A DNA stretch of 64,000 nt from an uncultured Lachnospiraceae bacterium (lineage in GTDB: Bacteria > Bacillota > Clostridia > Lachnospirales > Lachnospiraceae). The notes below the pieces were generated by a model that did not search any database, was not told where the DNA came from, and saw only the letters and a program-made list of their open reading frames with translations. Position numbers and translations under genes: made by a program. Where the stretch lies: NCBI GenBank assembly GCA_902774915.1, contig CACYKH010000004.1, positions 1 through 64,000 of the forward strand. The letters are read 5' to 3'. Of the stretch, positions 1-8,704 are shown piece after piece; within the stretch, counting starts at the first letter, position 1; each line of letters begins with the position of its first letter.

Positions 1-1431
1 TCTACATTCCTTGATATATATATAGAAAGAGATCTGAAGAAAGGTATCATTACTGAACAGCAGGCTCAGGAACTTATTGATCATCTTGTTCTTAAGCTTC
101 GTATGGTTAAGTTTGCTCGTATTCAGTCTTATAATGAACTGTTTTCAGGTGACCCTGTCTGGGCTACGCTTGAGGTTGGCGGAATCGGTATGGATGGAAG
201 ACCTCTTGTTACAAAGAACTGCTATAGATTCCTTCATACACTTGAAAATATGGGACCTTCACCAGAACCAAATCTTACAGTACTTTATTCATCACAGCTT
301 CCAGAAAGCTTCAAGAAGTACGCTGCTAAGATATCCGTAGATACAAGTTCTATACAGTATGAGAATGATGATGTTATGAAGCCTGTATGGGGAGATGATT
401 ATTCTATCTGCTGCTGTGTATCAGCAACTCAGACTGGTAAGGAGATTCAGTTCTTCGGAGCCAGAGCTAACCTTGCTAAATGTCTCTTATTCGCCATCAA
501 TGGTGGTGTTGATGCGAAGTCCAGAGTTCAGGTTGGACCTGCGGCTAGACCTATTACATCTGAATATCTTGATTATGATGAAGTTATAGAAAGATTCGAG
601 TTTATGCTGGATTGGTTGGCAGGACTCTATGTAAATACACTTAATCTTATCCATTATATGCACGACAAATACTATTATGAGGCAGCAGAAATGGCCCTTA
701 TAGATACTAACGTGCGTCGTACATTTGCAACTGGTATAGCAGGTTTCTCACATGTTATTGATTCACTTTCCGCTATCAAGTATGCAAAGGTTAAGGTTAT
801 TCGTGATGAGGAAGGCTTTGCCGTTGATTATCAGACAGAGGGAGACTTCCCTAAGTATGGTAATGATGATGATAGAGCCGATAATATAGGTGTATGGCTT
901 CTCAAGACTTTCCTTGCTGATATCAAGAAGAGACATACATATCGTAACTCTGAGCCAACAACATCAATCCTTACAATTACTTCTAATGTAGTATACGGAA
1001 AGTTTACAGGAAGTCTTCCTGATGGACGTAAGGCTTGGACACCACTTGCTCCTGGAGCAAACCCAAGCTACGGAGCGGAAACTTCAGGTCTTCTTGCATC
1101 TCTTAACTCTGTTGCTAAGATTCCTTATGTATGGGCTCTTGACGGAATATCAAATACACAGTCCATGAACCCTTCAGCTCTTGGTAATACAGAAGAGGAG
1201 AGAGTTCAGAATCTCGTAAATGCAATGGATGGTTACTTTGATCAGGGGGCACATCACCTGAATGTAAATGTATTCAGCCGTGAAACTCTTGAAGATATAA
1301 TGGAGCATCCTGAAAAACCAGAATATGCTAACTTTACTATCCGTGTATCTGGTTATGCAGTTAAGTTCATAAGTCTTACAAGAGAGCAACAATTGGATGT
1401 TATAAATAGAACATTCCATGAGAGTTTATAA
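1..1431 (+). CDS. pflB: Formate C-acetyltransferase (pyruvate formate-lyase), 3' part
   Basis: Glycyl-radical enzyme converting pyruvate and CoA to acetyl-CoA and formate in the cytoplasm. The reading frame is open from base 1, so the N-terminus lies outside the window; 476 codons remain of a family usually near 750 residues. The active-site cysteine pair lies in [13 protein letters not shown], followed by the family segment [10 protein letters not shown]. The glycyl-radical loop RVSGYAV sits about 26 residues from the C-terminus, with Gly as the radical site. The activase gene follows 37 bases downstream, so the two are probably co-transcribed. The product supplies acetyl-CoA to the butyrate operon further right. 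Identification is firm; only the start is missing. Confidence 0.97.
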   Translation, partial: STFLDIYIERDLKKGIITEQQAQELIDHLVLKLRMVKFARIQSYNELFSGDPVWATLEVGGIGMDGRPLVTKNCYRFLHTLENMGPSPEPNLTVLYSSQLPESFKKYAAKISVDTSSIQYENDDVMKPVWGDDYSICCCVSATQTGKEIQFFGARANLAKCLLFAINGGVDAKSRVQVGPAARPITSEYLDYDEVIERFEFMLDWLAGLYVNTLNLIHYMHDKYYYEAAEMALIDTNVRRTFATGIAGFSHVIDSLSAIKYAKVKVIRDEEGFAVDYQTEGDFPKYGNDDDRADNIGVWLLKTFLADIKKRHTYRNSEPTTSILTITSNVVYGKFTGSLPDGRKAWTPLAPGANPSYGAETSGLLASLNSVAKIPYVWALDGISNTQSMNPSALGNTEEERVQNLVNAMDGYFDQGAHHLNVNVFSRETLEDIMEHPEKPEYANFTIRVSGYAVKFISLTREQQLDVINRTFHESL

Positions 1432-1468
1432 TTCTTTCTTATTAAATATATAGTAAATGGTTAATTAA

Positions 1469-2281
1469 ATGGATAAAACATTAGGATATATTCATTCAAT
1501 CGAAAGCTTTGGTGCAGTTGATGGCCCTGGACTTAGATTTATAGTCTTTCTCCAGGGCTGTAATATGCGTTGCAAATATTGCCATAATCCAGAGACCTGG
1601 TTCACACTTCCGAATGAGAAGAATAAAGCTTTTCTAGAGTCACATGGTATAAAGGTAGAAGAGCGTACTGCTGAAGAAGTTCTAAAGCAAGCTTTAAGAT
1701 ATAAAACCTACTGGAAGAATGGTGGCGGTATCACTGTTAGTGGAGGCGAAGCCTTGCTTCAGATAGATTTTGTAACAGAGCTTTTCCGTCTGGCGAAGCA
1801 GGAAGGTGTTAATACCTGTCTGGATACATCTGGAAATCCATTTACTTACGAAGAACAATTCTTAGAAAAGTTTAATACACTTTGTGAATATACAGATCTT
1901 TTCATATTAGATATCAAACATATAAATGAAGAAAAACATAAACAGTTAACTGGTTTTTCAAATAAAAACATCCTGGATATGGCCAGGTATCTTTCCGATA
2001 AGGGAAAAGATATGTGGATTCGACATGTCCTTGTTCCTGGAATTACTATTGGTAATCTTTCCAATGAAACAAGTCCTAAAGAAGATGATGATAAATATCT
2101 ATATGAACTTGCAGAGTTTATACAATCTCTAAATACAGTAACTAAGGTAGAAGTGCTTCCTTATCATAGACTTGGACTACCTAAATATGAATCTTTAGAT
2201 ATCCAATATCCTATTCCGGAAATCCTTCCTCCTACAGAAGAGCAGCTTGCTAAAGCACGTAAAATTCTGAGTATGGAATGA
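1469..2281 (+). CDS. pflA: Pyruvate formate-lyase-activating enzyme (radical SAM)
   Basis: Radical SAM enzyme of 270 residues that installs the glycyl radical on PflB. The 4Fe-4S motif CNMRCKYC (CxxxCxxC) is near residues 31-38, preceded by SFGAVDGPGLRFIVFLQG, typical of PFL activases. GGGITVSGGEALLQ is the conserved SAM-binding glycine region. Length matches the family (about 245-270). There is no strong Shine-Dalgarno just upstream, but the ATG at 1469 gives the expected N-terminus. It directly follows pflB, its substrate, in the same orientation. Confidence 0.96.
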   Translation: MDKTLGYIHSIESFGAVDGPGLRFIVFLQGCNMRCKYCHNPETWFTLPNEKNKAFLESHGIKVEERTAEEVLKQALRYKTYWKNGGGITVSGGEALLQIDFVTELFRLAKQEGVNTCLDTSGNPFTYEEQFLEKFNTLCEYTDLFILDIKHINEEKHKQLTGFSNKNILDMARYLSDKGKDMWIRHVLVPGITIGNLSNETSPKEDDDKYLYELAEFIQSLNTVTKVEVLPYHRLGLPKYESLDIQYPIPEILPPTEEQLAKARKILSME

Positions 2282-2352
2282 TTTTTGTGTATTTTGTCTA
2301 TTTTATCTAAAAATCCCTTGAAAATATTAACATTAGGTCAAGATGTTATTTG

Positions 2353-2529
2353 TTGCAATATTTATTGTGTTTATGATATTATTAAAAAGCGCGCGTAGGT
2401 CTTTGCCTAGTTTAACACTTTAATGTGTAAAAGTGCGTGTTTCTCGTCTGATTCGAGATAACTTTTATAATAAGTAACAATTAATTTATGTAACTATTAA
2501 ATCAATATATTTTTATGGAGGAATTATCT
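2353..2529 (+). promoter_or_regulatory. Promoter and leader of the butyrate operon
   Basis: A -35-like TTGCAA at 2353-2358 and -10 TATTAT at 2377-2382 are separated by 18 bases. Transcription would then start near 2389 and give a leader of about 140 nt before the thl start at 2530. The leader holds small stem-loops at 2396-2409 (4 bp), 2416-2435 (6 bp) and 2442-2458 (TCTCG/CGAGA), then an AT-rich stretch and the ribosome site GGAGG at 2517-2521. I found no convincing Rex box and no known riboswitch class. Confidence 0.45.
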
Positions 2530-3723
2530 ATGTCAAAGAAAGTCGTACTCGCTGGCGCTTGCCGTACAGCAATCGGAACAATGGGTGGATCACTCAGTAC
2601 AACCCCTGTAGTTGATCTTGGTTCAATCGTAATCAAGGAAGCTCTTAATCGTGCAGGAGTTCCTGCAGATCAGGTTGACCATGTATACATGGGCTGCGTA
2701 ATCCAGGCTGGTCAGGGCCAGAATGTTGCACGTCAGGCATCAATTAAAGCAGGACTTCCTGTTGAAACTCCAGCTGTTACAATCAACGTTGTATGTGGAT
2801 CAGGTCTTAATGCTGTAAATATGGCAGCTCAGATGATCCAGGCAGGAGATGCAGACATAGTAGTAGCAGGTGGTATGGAGAATATGTCAATGGCTCCATT
2901 CGCACTTCCAAATGGTCGTTATGGTTATAGAATGACATGGCCATCAAACAGCCAGGGAGCACTTGTTGATACAATGGTTAAGGATGCACTTTGGGATGCA
3001 TTCAATGATTATCACATGATCAAGACAGCTGATAATGTTGCAGAGCAGTGGGGACTTACAAGAGAAGAGCTTGATGAGTTTGCTGCAAATTCACAGCAGA
3101 AATGTGAAAAGGCTATGGCAGAGGGCGCTTTCAAGAGAGAAATCGTTCCTGTAGAGATTAAGAAGAAGAAAGAGACAGTTGTATTTGATACAGACGAGAA
3201 TCCTCGTGCGGGTATCACAGCTGAGGGTCTTTCAAGAATGAGAGCAATCAATCCAGATGGATATGTTACAGCTGGTAATGCATCAGGTATCAATGATGGT
3301 GCAGCAGCTATCGTTGTTATGTCTGAAGAGAAGGCTCAGGAGCTTGGTGTTAAGCCAATGGCTACATTTGTAGCAGGTGCACTTGCAGGTGTTGCTCCAG
3401 AAATCATGGGTGTTGGACCTGTTGCAGCTACAAAGAAGGTTATGGCTAAGGCTGGATACAAGATTGAAGACTTTGATGTTATCGAGGCTAATGAGGCATT
3501 CGCTGCACAGTCAGTTGCAGTAGGTAAGGACCTCGGAATTGATGTTGAGAAGCAGCTTAACCCACGTGGTGGTGCTATCGCACTTGGTCATCCAGTTGGT
3601 GCTTCAGGATGTCGTATCCTTGTAACACTTCTTCATGAGATGGAAGATATGGACCTCAAGAAGGGTCTTGCAACACTTTGCATCGGTGGTGGAATGGGTT
3701 GCGCTACAATCGTTGAGCGATAA
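2530..3723 (+). CDS. thl: Acetyl-CoA acetyltransferase (thiolase)
   Basis: Condenses two acetyl-CoA to acetoacetyl-CoA, the first step of butyrate formation. The protein has 397 residues, the usual thiolase length. The nucleophilic Cys lies in [11 protein letters not shown] near residue 88. The C-terminal active-site motifs are [17 protein letters not shown] (His) and [12 protein letters not shown] (second Cys). An in-frame ATG at 2515 exists, but GGAGG overlapping it is placed ideally for the ATG at 2530 ([10 protein letters not shown]), which I take as the start. First gene of the six-gene butyryl-CoA operon ending at 8577. Confidence 0.97.
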   Translation: MSKKVVLAGACRTAIGTMGGSLSTTPVVDLGSIVIKEALNRAGVPADQVDHVYMGCVIQAGQGQNVARQASIKAGLPVETPAVTINVVCGSGLNAVNMAAQMIQAGDADIVVAGGMENMSMAPFALPNGRYGYRMTWPSNSQGALVDTMVKDALWDAFNDYHMIKTADNVAEQWGLTREELDEFAANSQQKCEKAMAEGAFKREIVPVEIKKKKETVVFDTDENPRAGITAEGLSRMRAINPDGYVTAGNASGINDGAAAIVVMSEEKAQELGVKPMATFVAGALAGVAPEIMGVGPVAATKKVMAKAGYKIEDFDVIEANEAFAAQSVAVGKDLGIDVEKQLNPRGGAIALGHPVGASGCRILVTLLHEMEDMDLKKGLATLCIGGGMGCATIVER

Positions 3724-3777
3724 GCAAGTATAAGCAGGCTGCGGTTAAGTTAGCAGCCCAGATAGGAGAGAATAAAA

Positions 3778-4572
3778 ATGGCAGAATTCGTAACATATGA
3801 GCAGGACGGCTTTGTTGGTGTTATAACAATCAACCGCCCACAGGCACTCAATGCTCTTAATTCACAGGTATTAAATGACCTTGAGGAAGTATTTAACTCA
3901 GTTGATTTAGATACAACTCGTGCACTTGTGCTTACAGGAGCAGGTGAGAAATCATTTGTTGCTGGAGCTGATATTGGAGAAATGTCAACACTTACAAAAG
4001 CTGAAGGTGAGGCCTTCGGTAAAAAGGGAAATGACATCTTTAGAATGATAGAGACATTCCCTATCCCTGTAATTGCTGCAGTAAATGGTTTTGCTTTAGG
4101 TGGTGGATGTGAGATAGCAATGAGCTGTGATTTCAGATTCTGTTCTGATAATGCTATCTTTGGTCAGCCAGAGGTTGGTCTTGGAATTACACCAGGTTTT
4201 GGTGGAACTCAGAGACTTGCTCGTATAGTTGGTGTAGGAATTGCTAAGCAGCTTATCTACACAGCTCGCAATATCAAGGCTGAGCAGGCTAAGGCTATCG
4301 GACTTGTAAATGATGTATTCCCACAGGAAGAGCTTCTTGAGCAGGCTAAGAAGGTGGCTGGCATAATTTCTGCAAATGCACCTATAGCTGTTAGAAATTG
4401 CAAGAAGGCTATAAATGATGGTCTTGATGCTACAATGGATGATGCTATTGTTATAGAAGAGAAACTATTCGGCGACTGTTTTGAAACAGAGGATCAGAAG
4501 GCTGCAATGGCTAACTTCCTTGAGAAGGACAAAGAAAAGAAGCTGAAGGTTGTACCTTTCCAGAATAAATAA
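3778..4572 (+). CDS. crt: 3-hydroxybutyryl-CoA dehydratase (crotonase)
   Basis: Enoyl-CoA hydratase/isomerase family protein of 264 residues that dehydrates 3-hydroxybutyryl-CoA to crotonyl-CoA. The oxyanion-hole segment is KSFVAGADIGEM, and the catalytic glutamates lie in ALGGGCEIAMSCD and FGQPEVGLGITPG. Length and motifs match clostridial Crt. The start follows AGGAGAG at a good distance. Gene 2 of the butyrate operon, 54 bases after thl; hbd follows. Confidence 0.95.
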   Translation: MAEFVTYEQDGFVGVITINRPQALNALNSQVLNDLEEVFNSVDLDTTRALVLTGAGEKSFVAGADIGEMSTLTKAEGEAFGKKGNDIFRMIETFPIPVIAAVNGFALGGGCEIAMSCDFRFCSDNAIFGQPEVGLGITPGFGGTQRLARIVGVGIAKQLIYTARNIKAEQAKAIGLVNDVFPQEELLEQAKKVAGIISANAPIAVRNCKKAINDGLDATMDDAIVIEEKLFGDCFETEDQKAAMANFLEKDKEKKLKVVPFQNK

Positions 4573-4618
4573 TTTAGATACGAAGAATCTTAAATCAAAA
4601 AAAAGAAGGAGAATTGAT

Positions 4619-5491
4619 ATGAAGGTTGGCGTAATTGGCGCAGGAACAATGGGACAGGGCATTGCTAAAGCATTTGCTCAGGTTGATGGATATGAAGTTG
4701 CACTTTGCGATATCAAGGCAGAGTGGGCTGAAGGCGGTAAGGATAAGATAGCTAAGGGCTATGCTAGACTTGTTGCTAAAGAGAAGATGACACAGGAGCA
4801 GGTTGACGGCATCCTTGCTAAGATTACTCCAGGTCTTAAGGAAGACATCTGTGCAGATTGCGATCTTATCGTAGAAGCTGCATTCGAGAATATGGAAGTT
4901 AAGAAGACTACATTTGCTGAGCTTGATAAGATTTGCAAGCCAGAATGCATTTTCGCTTCAAATACTTCATCACTTTCAATCACAGAGATTGGAAATGGTC
5001 TTACAAGACCTATGGTAGGAATGCATTTCTTTAACCCAGCAGACAGAATGAAGCTTGTTGAGGTTATCGCAGGTGTTAATACTCCAGAAGATACAGTTAA
5101 GAAAATAGTTGAGATAGCTGAGGCTATTGGAAAGACTCCAGTTCAGGTTAATGAGGCTGCTGGTTTCGTAGTAAACAGAATTCTCATTCCAATGATCAAC
5201 GAAGCTGCTTTCATTAAGATGGAAGGCGTTTCAGATATCGCTGGTATTGATGCTGCTATGAAGCTTGGTGCTAATCACCCAATGGGACCACTTGAGCTTG
5301 GTGATTTCGTAGGACTTGATATTTGTCTTGCAATCATGGATGTTCTTTATGCAGAAACAGGCGACAGCAAGTATCGTGCATGTCCACTTCTTCGTAAGAT
5401 GGTACGTGGCGGTAACCTTGGTGTTAAGAGCGGTATGGGATTCTATAAGTATAATGAAGACCGTACAAAGACTCCAGTTGATGCCCTGTAA
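4619..5491 (+). CDS. hbd: 3-hydroxybutyryl-CoA dehydrogenase
   Basis: Reduces acetoacetyl-CoA to 3-hydroxybutyryl-CoA with NAD(P)H. The N-terminal Rossmann motif is GVIGAGTMGQGIA, the catalytic His lies in GMHFFNPADRMKLVEV, and the C-terminal helical domain contains NHPMGPLELGDFVGLD. The 290-residue length is normal. Upstream in-frame codons from 4550 overlap the end of crt, but AAGGAGAAT just before 4619 marks the start as MKVGVIGAG. Gene 3 of the operon. Confidence 0.96.
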   Translation: MKVGVIGAGTMGQGIAKAFAQVDGYEVALCDIKAEWAEGGKDKIAKGYARLVAKEKMTQEQVDGILAKITPGLKEDICADCDLIVEAAFENMEVKKTTFAELDKICKPECIFASNTSSLSITEIGNGLTRPMVGMHFFNPADRMKLVEVIAGVNTPEDTVKKIVEIAEAIGKTPVQVNEAAGFVVNRILIPMINEAAFIKMEGVSDIAGIDAAMKLGANHPMGPLELGDFVGLDICLAIMDVLYAETGDSKYRACPLLRKMVRGGNLGVKSGMGFYKYNEDRTKTPVDAL

Positions 5492-5534
5492 GAAAAATAT
5501 AAAACAAGATATAAATTTTATCGGAGGATAAATC

Positions 5535-6701
5535 ATGGATTTCACACTTGATAAAAAGCATGAAATGGCCAGAAATCTCTTCAAAGAGTTTGCTGAAGCA
5601 GAAGTTAAGCCACTTGCTATGGAAATCGACGAAGAGCATAGATTTCCAAGTGAGACAGTGGAGAAGATGGCTAAGGCTGGATTCTTAGGAATTCCAGTAC
5701 CAAAGGAATATGGTGGACAGGGATGTGATGTACTTACATACATCATGGCTGTTGAAGAAATGGCAAAGGTTTGTGCAACTACTTCAGTTATTCTTTCAGC
5801 ACATACATCACTTTGTATCGATCCAATCCTTACATATGGTACACAGGAGCAGAAGGATAAGTACGTAGCTGATCTTGCTACAGGTAAGAAGCTTGGTGCA
5901 TTTGCTCTTACAGAGCCAGGTGCTGGTACAGATGCTCAGATGCAGCAGACAAAGGCTGTACTCGATGGAGATGAGTGGGTACTTAATGGTTCTAAGTGCT
6001 TTATCACAAATGGTAAGGTTGCTGATGTTTACATCGTAATCGCTGTTACAGGTATTGTTGAGAAGCGCGGTCGTAAGATGAAGGAGATATCTGCATTTAT
6101 AGTAGAGAAGGGTACTCCTGGTTTCTCATTTGGTACTAAAGAAAACAAGATGGGAATCTGTGGTTCCTCTACATATGAGCTTATTTTTGAGGATGCTCGT
6201 ATTCCAAAGGATGCACTTCTTGGTGCTCAGGGTAAGGGCTTCGGTATTGCCATGCATACACTTGATGGTGGACGTATTGGTATTGCTGCTCAGGCTCTTG
6301 GTATTGCTGAGGGTGCTCTTGAGAGAACAGTTGTTTATACTAAAGAAAGAAAGCAGTTTGGTCGTTCCATTTCTGCATTCCAGAATACACAGTTCCAGCT
6401 TGCTAACATGGCTACTAAGGTTGAGGCTGCAAAGATGCTGGTTTATAAGGCTGCTATGAAGAAACAGGAATTTGCTGATGGTGCAAAGGTTTCTTACAGC
6501 GTTGAGGCTGCTATGGCTAAGATTTATGCAGCTGAGGTTGCTATGGAAGTTACTACTAAGGCAGTTCAGCTTCATGGTGGTTATGGTTACATTAAAGAGT
6601 ATGAAGTAGAGCGTATGATGCGCGATGCTAAGATTACTGAAATATATGAGGGAACCAGCGAGGTTCAGCGCATGGTTATCTCAGGAAATCTGTTGGCGTA
6701 A
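5535..6701 (+). CDS. bcd: Butyryl-CoA dehydrogenase
   Basis: FAD-dependent acyl-CoA dehydrogenase of 388 residues reducing crotonyl-CoA to butyryl-CoA. Family signatures are GAFALTEPGAGTDAQ (FAD/substrate contact), QFGRSISAFQNTQF, and QLHGGYGYIKEYEVERMMRD. The catalytic Glu is in TEIYEGTSEVQRM near the C-terminus. The start follows CGGAGGAT at 5521-5528. EtfB and EtfA are encoded next, so the enzyme probably forms the Bcd-EtfAB complex, which in this group can bifurcate electrons between crotonyl-CoA and ferredoxin; that last step is family knowledge. Confidence 0.96.
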   Translation: MDFTLDKKHEMARNLFKEFAEAEVKPLAMEIDEEHRFPSETVEKMAKAGFLGIPVPKEYGGQGCDVLTYIMAVEEMAKVCATTSVILSAHTSLCIDPILTYGTQEQKDKYVADLATGKKLGAFALTEPGAGTDAQMQQTKAVLDGDEWVLNGSKCFITNGKVADVYIVIAVTGIVEKRGRKMKEISAFIVEKGTPGFSFGTKENKMGICGSSTYELIFEDARIPKDALLGAQGKGFGIAMHTLDGGRIGIAAQALGIAEGALERTVVYTKERKQFGRSISAFQNTQFQLANMATKVEAAKMLVYKAAMKKQEFADGAKVSYSVEAAMAKIYAAEVAMEVTTKAVQLHGGYGYIKEYEVERMMRDAKITEIYEGTSEVQRMVISGNLLA

Positions 6702-6714
6702 GGAGGGTACAGGC

Positions 6715-7500
6715 GTGAAAATAGTTGTTTGTGTAAAACAGGTACCTGATACAAAAGGTGGAGTAAAGTTTAAGCCAGATGGTACTCTCGATAGAAATGC
6801 AATGTTATCTATAATGAACCCAGATGATAAGGCAGGTCTTGAGGCTGCACTTCGAATCAAGGATGAGCAGGGTGCAGAGGTTACAGTTGTAACAATGGGT
6901 ATGCCAAAGGCAGAAGATGTTCTTAGAGAAGCAATAGCTATGGGCGCTGACAAGGGTGTTCTTGTAACAGACCCAAGACTTGGTGGAGCTGATACATGGG
7001 CTACATCACAGACTATAGCTGCTGCTATTAGAAAGCTTGATTATGATCTTATAATTACAGGACGTCAGGCTATTGATGGAGATACAGCTCAGGTTGGACC
7101 TCAGATATCAGAGCATTTAGGAATTCCTGTAATTTCATATGCAGAAGAGATAAAGGTTGAGGGAGATTCAGTTGTAGTTAAGAGACAGTATGATGACAGA
7201 CATCATATCTTAAAGGCTCAGCTTCCTTGTCTTATAACAGCTCTTTCAGAGTTAAATGAGCCACGTTATATGACACCAGGAGGAATCTTCGATGCATTCG
7301 AACAGGAGATAACTGTTTGGAACAGAGATGACCTTGACACATTGGAAGACGGTAATGTAGGACTTAAAGGTTCTCCTACACAGATTGCAAAAGCATCAGA
7401 TAAGGTTGCTAAGGGTGCTGGTGAGAAGGTTGTACTTGATACAGCAAATGAATCAGCAGACTACATCTTTAACAAACTTGCAGAAAACTTTGTAATCTAA
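6715..7500 (+). CDS. etfB: Electron transfer flavoprotein beta subunit
   Basis: Beta subunit of the ETF that passes electrons to and from Bcd. It has 261 residues and begins VKIVVCVKQVPDTKG, the usual EtfB start. The adenine-nucleotide region and the signature stretch with ITGRQAIDGDTAQVGPQ are present. Translation most likely starts at GTG 6715, since AAGGAGGG lies seven bases upstream; the longer in-frame extension lies inside bcd. The gap to bcd is 13 bases, indicating translational coupling. Confidence 0.95.
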   Translation: MKIVVCVKQVPDTKGGVKFKPDGTLDRNAMLSIMNPDDKAGLEAALRIKDEQGAEVTVVTMGMPKAEDVLREAIAMGADKGVLVTDPRLGGADTWATSQTIAAAIRKLDYDLIITGRQAIDGDTAQVGPQISEHLGIPVISYAEEIKVEGDSVVVKRQYDDRHHILKAQLPCLITALSELNEPRYMTPGGIFDAFEQEITVWNRDDLDTLEDGNVGLKGSPTQIAKASDKVAKGAGEKVVLDTANESADYIFNKLAENFVI

Positions 7501-7530
7501 TTAATTAAGTATAATAGGAGGACTTAAGAT

Positions 7531-8577
7531 ATGTCTTTAGAAGAATATAAAGGAGTATATGTCTTTGCCCAGCAGGTAGATAATCATATCGACGAGATAG
7601 TATATGAGCTTCTGGGAAAGGCTATGGAGCTTGCAAAGGACCTGGATACTGAAGTAACAGCAGTTCTTCTCGGCTCAGAAATAAAAGATAAGGTTTATCA
7701 CCTTGAAGAGCATGGTGCTGATAATGTTATTCTTATAGATGATCCTGAACTTAAGGATTATAGAACAGAACCATATGCACATGCACTTTCAGAAGTAATT
7801 AATAAATATAAGCCAGATGTATTCCTCATCGGTGCTACAGCAATTGGTCGTGATCTTGGTCCACGTGTTTGTGCACGTGTTCATACAGGACTTACAGCTG
7901 ACTGTACATCACTTGAGATTGGTGATTTCCCTCTTAATCCTATTCCTGGAAAAGAGCAGAAGCACAATCAGTTACTGATGACAAGACCTGCATTTGGTGG
8001 TAATACAATAGCTACAATCGCTTGTCCAGAGTTCCGTCCACAGATGGCAACTGTAAGACCTGGTGTTATGAAGCGTTCACCAAAGGTTGTAGGAAGAACA
8101 GCTAAGATTGAGGAGTTCAATCCTGGATTCACACCTAATAATTGCTATGTTGAGATTCTTGATATAGTTAAGGCTGTTAATCATGCAGTTGATATCCAGA
8201 AGGCTGATATACTTGTTGCTGGTGGTAGAGGAGTAGGTTCTGCAGAGAACTTTGCTATCCTTGAGGATCTTGCTAAGGCACTTGGTGGAGAGGTTGCTTG
8301 TTCCCGTGCCGTTGTAGATAATGGCTGGAAGCCAAAGGATCTTCAGGTTGGTCAGACAGGTAAAACAGTTCGTCCTAAAGTATATTTTGCAATCGGTATT
8401 TCTGGAGCTATTCAGCATACAGCTGGAATGGAAGAGTCAGATATGATCATTGCAATCAACAAGGATGAGACAGCACCTATCTTTGATGTAGCTGATTACG
8501 GTGTAGTTGGTGATCTTAATAAGATAGTTCCACTTCTTACTGAAGCAATTAATAATAAGAAAGCTGTAGAAGAGTAA
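7531..8577 (+). CDS. etfA: Electron transfer flavoprotein alpha subunit
   Basis: Alpha subunit of ETF, 348 residues, carrying FAD in its C-terminal domain. The FAD signature runs through VGQTGKTVRPKVYFAIGISG and ends IQHTAGMEESDMIIAINKD, as in known EtfA proteins. An N-terminal domain resembling EtfB is present, without an added ferredoxin domain. The start follows TAGGAGG at 7514-7520. Last gene of the butyrate operon; a strong terminator follows within 10 bases. Confidence 0.95.
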   Translation: MSLEEYKGVYVFAQQVDNHIDEIVYELLGKAMELAKDLDTEVTAVLLGSEIKDKVYHLEEHGADNVILIDDPELKDYRTEPYAHALSEVINKYKPDVFLIGATAIGRDLGPRVCARVHTGLTADCTSLEIGDFPLNPIPGKEQKHNQLLMTRPAFGGNTIATIACPEFRPQMATVRPGVMKRSPKVVGRTAKIEEFNPGFTPNNCYVEILDIVKAVNHAVDIQKADILVAGGRGVGSAENFAILEDLAKALGGEVACSRAVVDNGWKPKDLQVGQTGKTVRPKVYFAIGISGAIQHTAGMEESDMIIAINKDETAPIFDVADYGVVGDLNKIVPLLTEAINNKKAVEE

Positions 8578-8584
8578 AGATTTA

Positions 8585-8613
8585 AATCAGGGGCATCGCC
8601 CCTGATTTTTCTT
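8585..8613 (+). terminator. Terminator of the butyrate operon
   Basis: Nine-base perfect stem AATCAGGGG (8585-8593) / CCCCTGATT (8599-8607) with loop CATCG, followed by a T-rich tail. It lies 8 bases after the etfA stop. Confidence 0.92.
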
Positions 8614-8639
8614 TGCCCAAAAGCCAGACGCTCTCTTAG

Positions 8640-8668
8640 TTGCGGTTGCTAGTTTTATCGTTTATAAT
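8640..8668 (+). promoter_or_regulatory. Promoter of the C11 protease gene
   Basis: -35 TTGCGG (8640-8645), 17-base spacer and perfect -10 TATAAT (8663-8668), 37 bases ahead of the ATG at 8705. Confidence 0.7.
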
Positions 8669-8704
8669 TATGGAGTAAAAAAACACAGATTGGAGAGTAA
8701 TAGT

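Noticed and set aside
2282..2529. Rex-type redox operator before thl
   Set aside because: I looked for TTGTTAA-N4-TTAACAA; only partial matches such as TTGTTGCAA are present.
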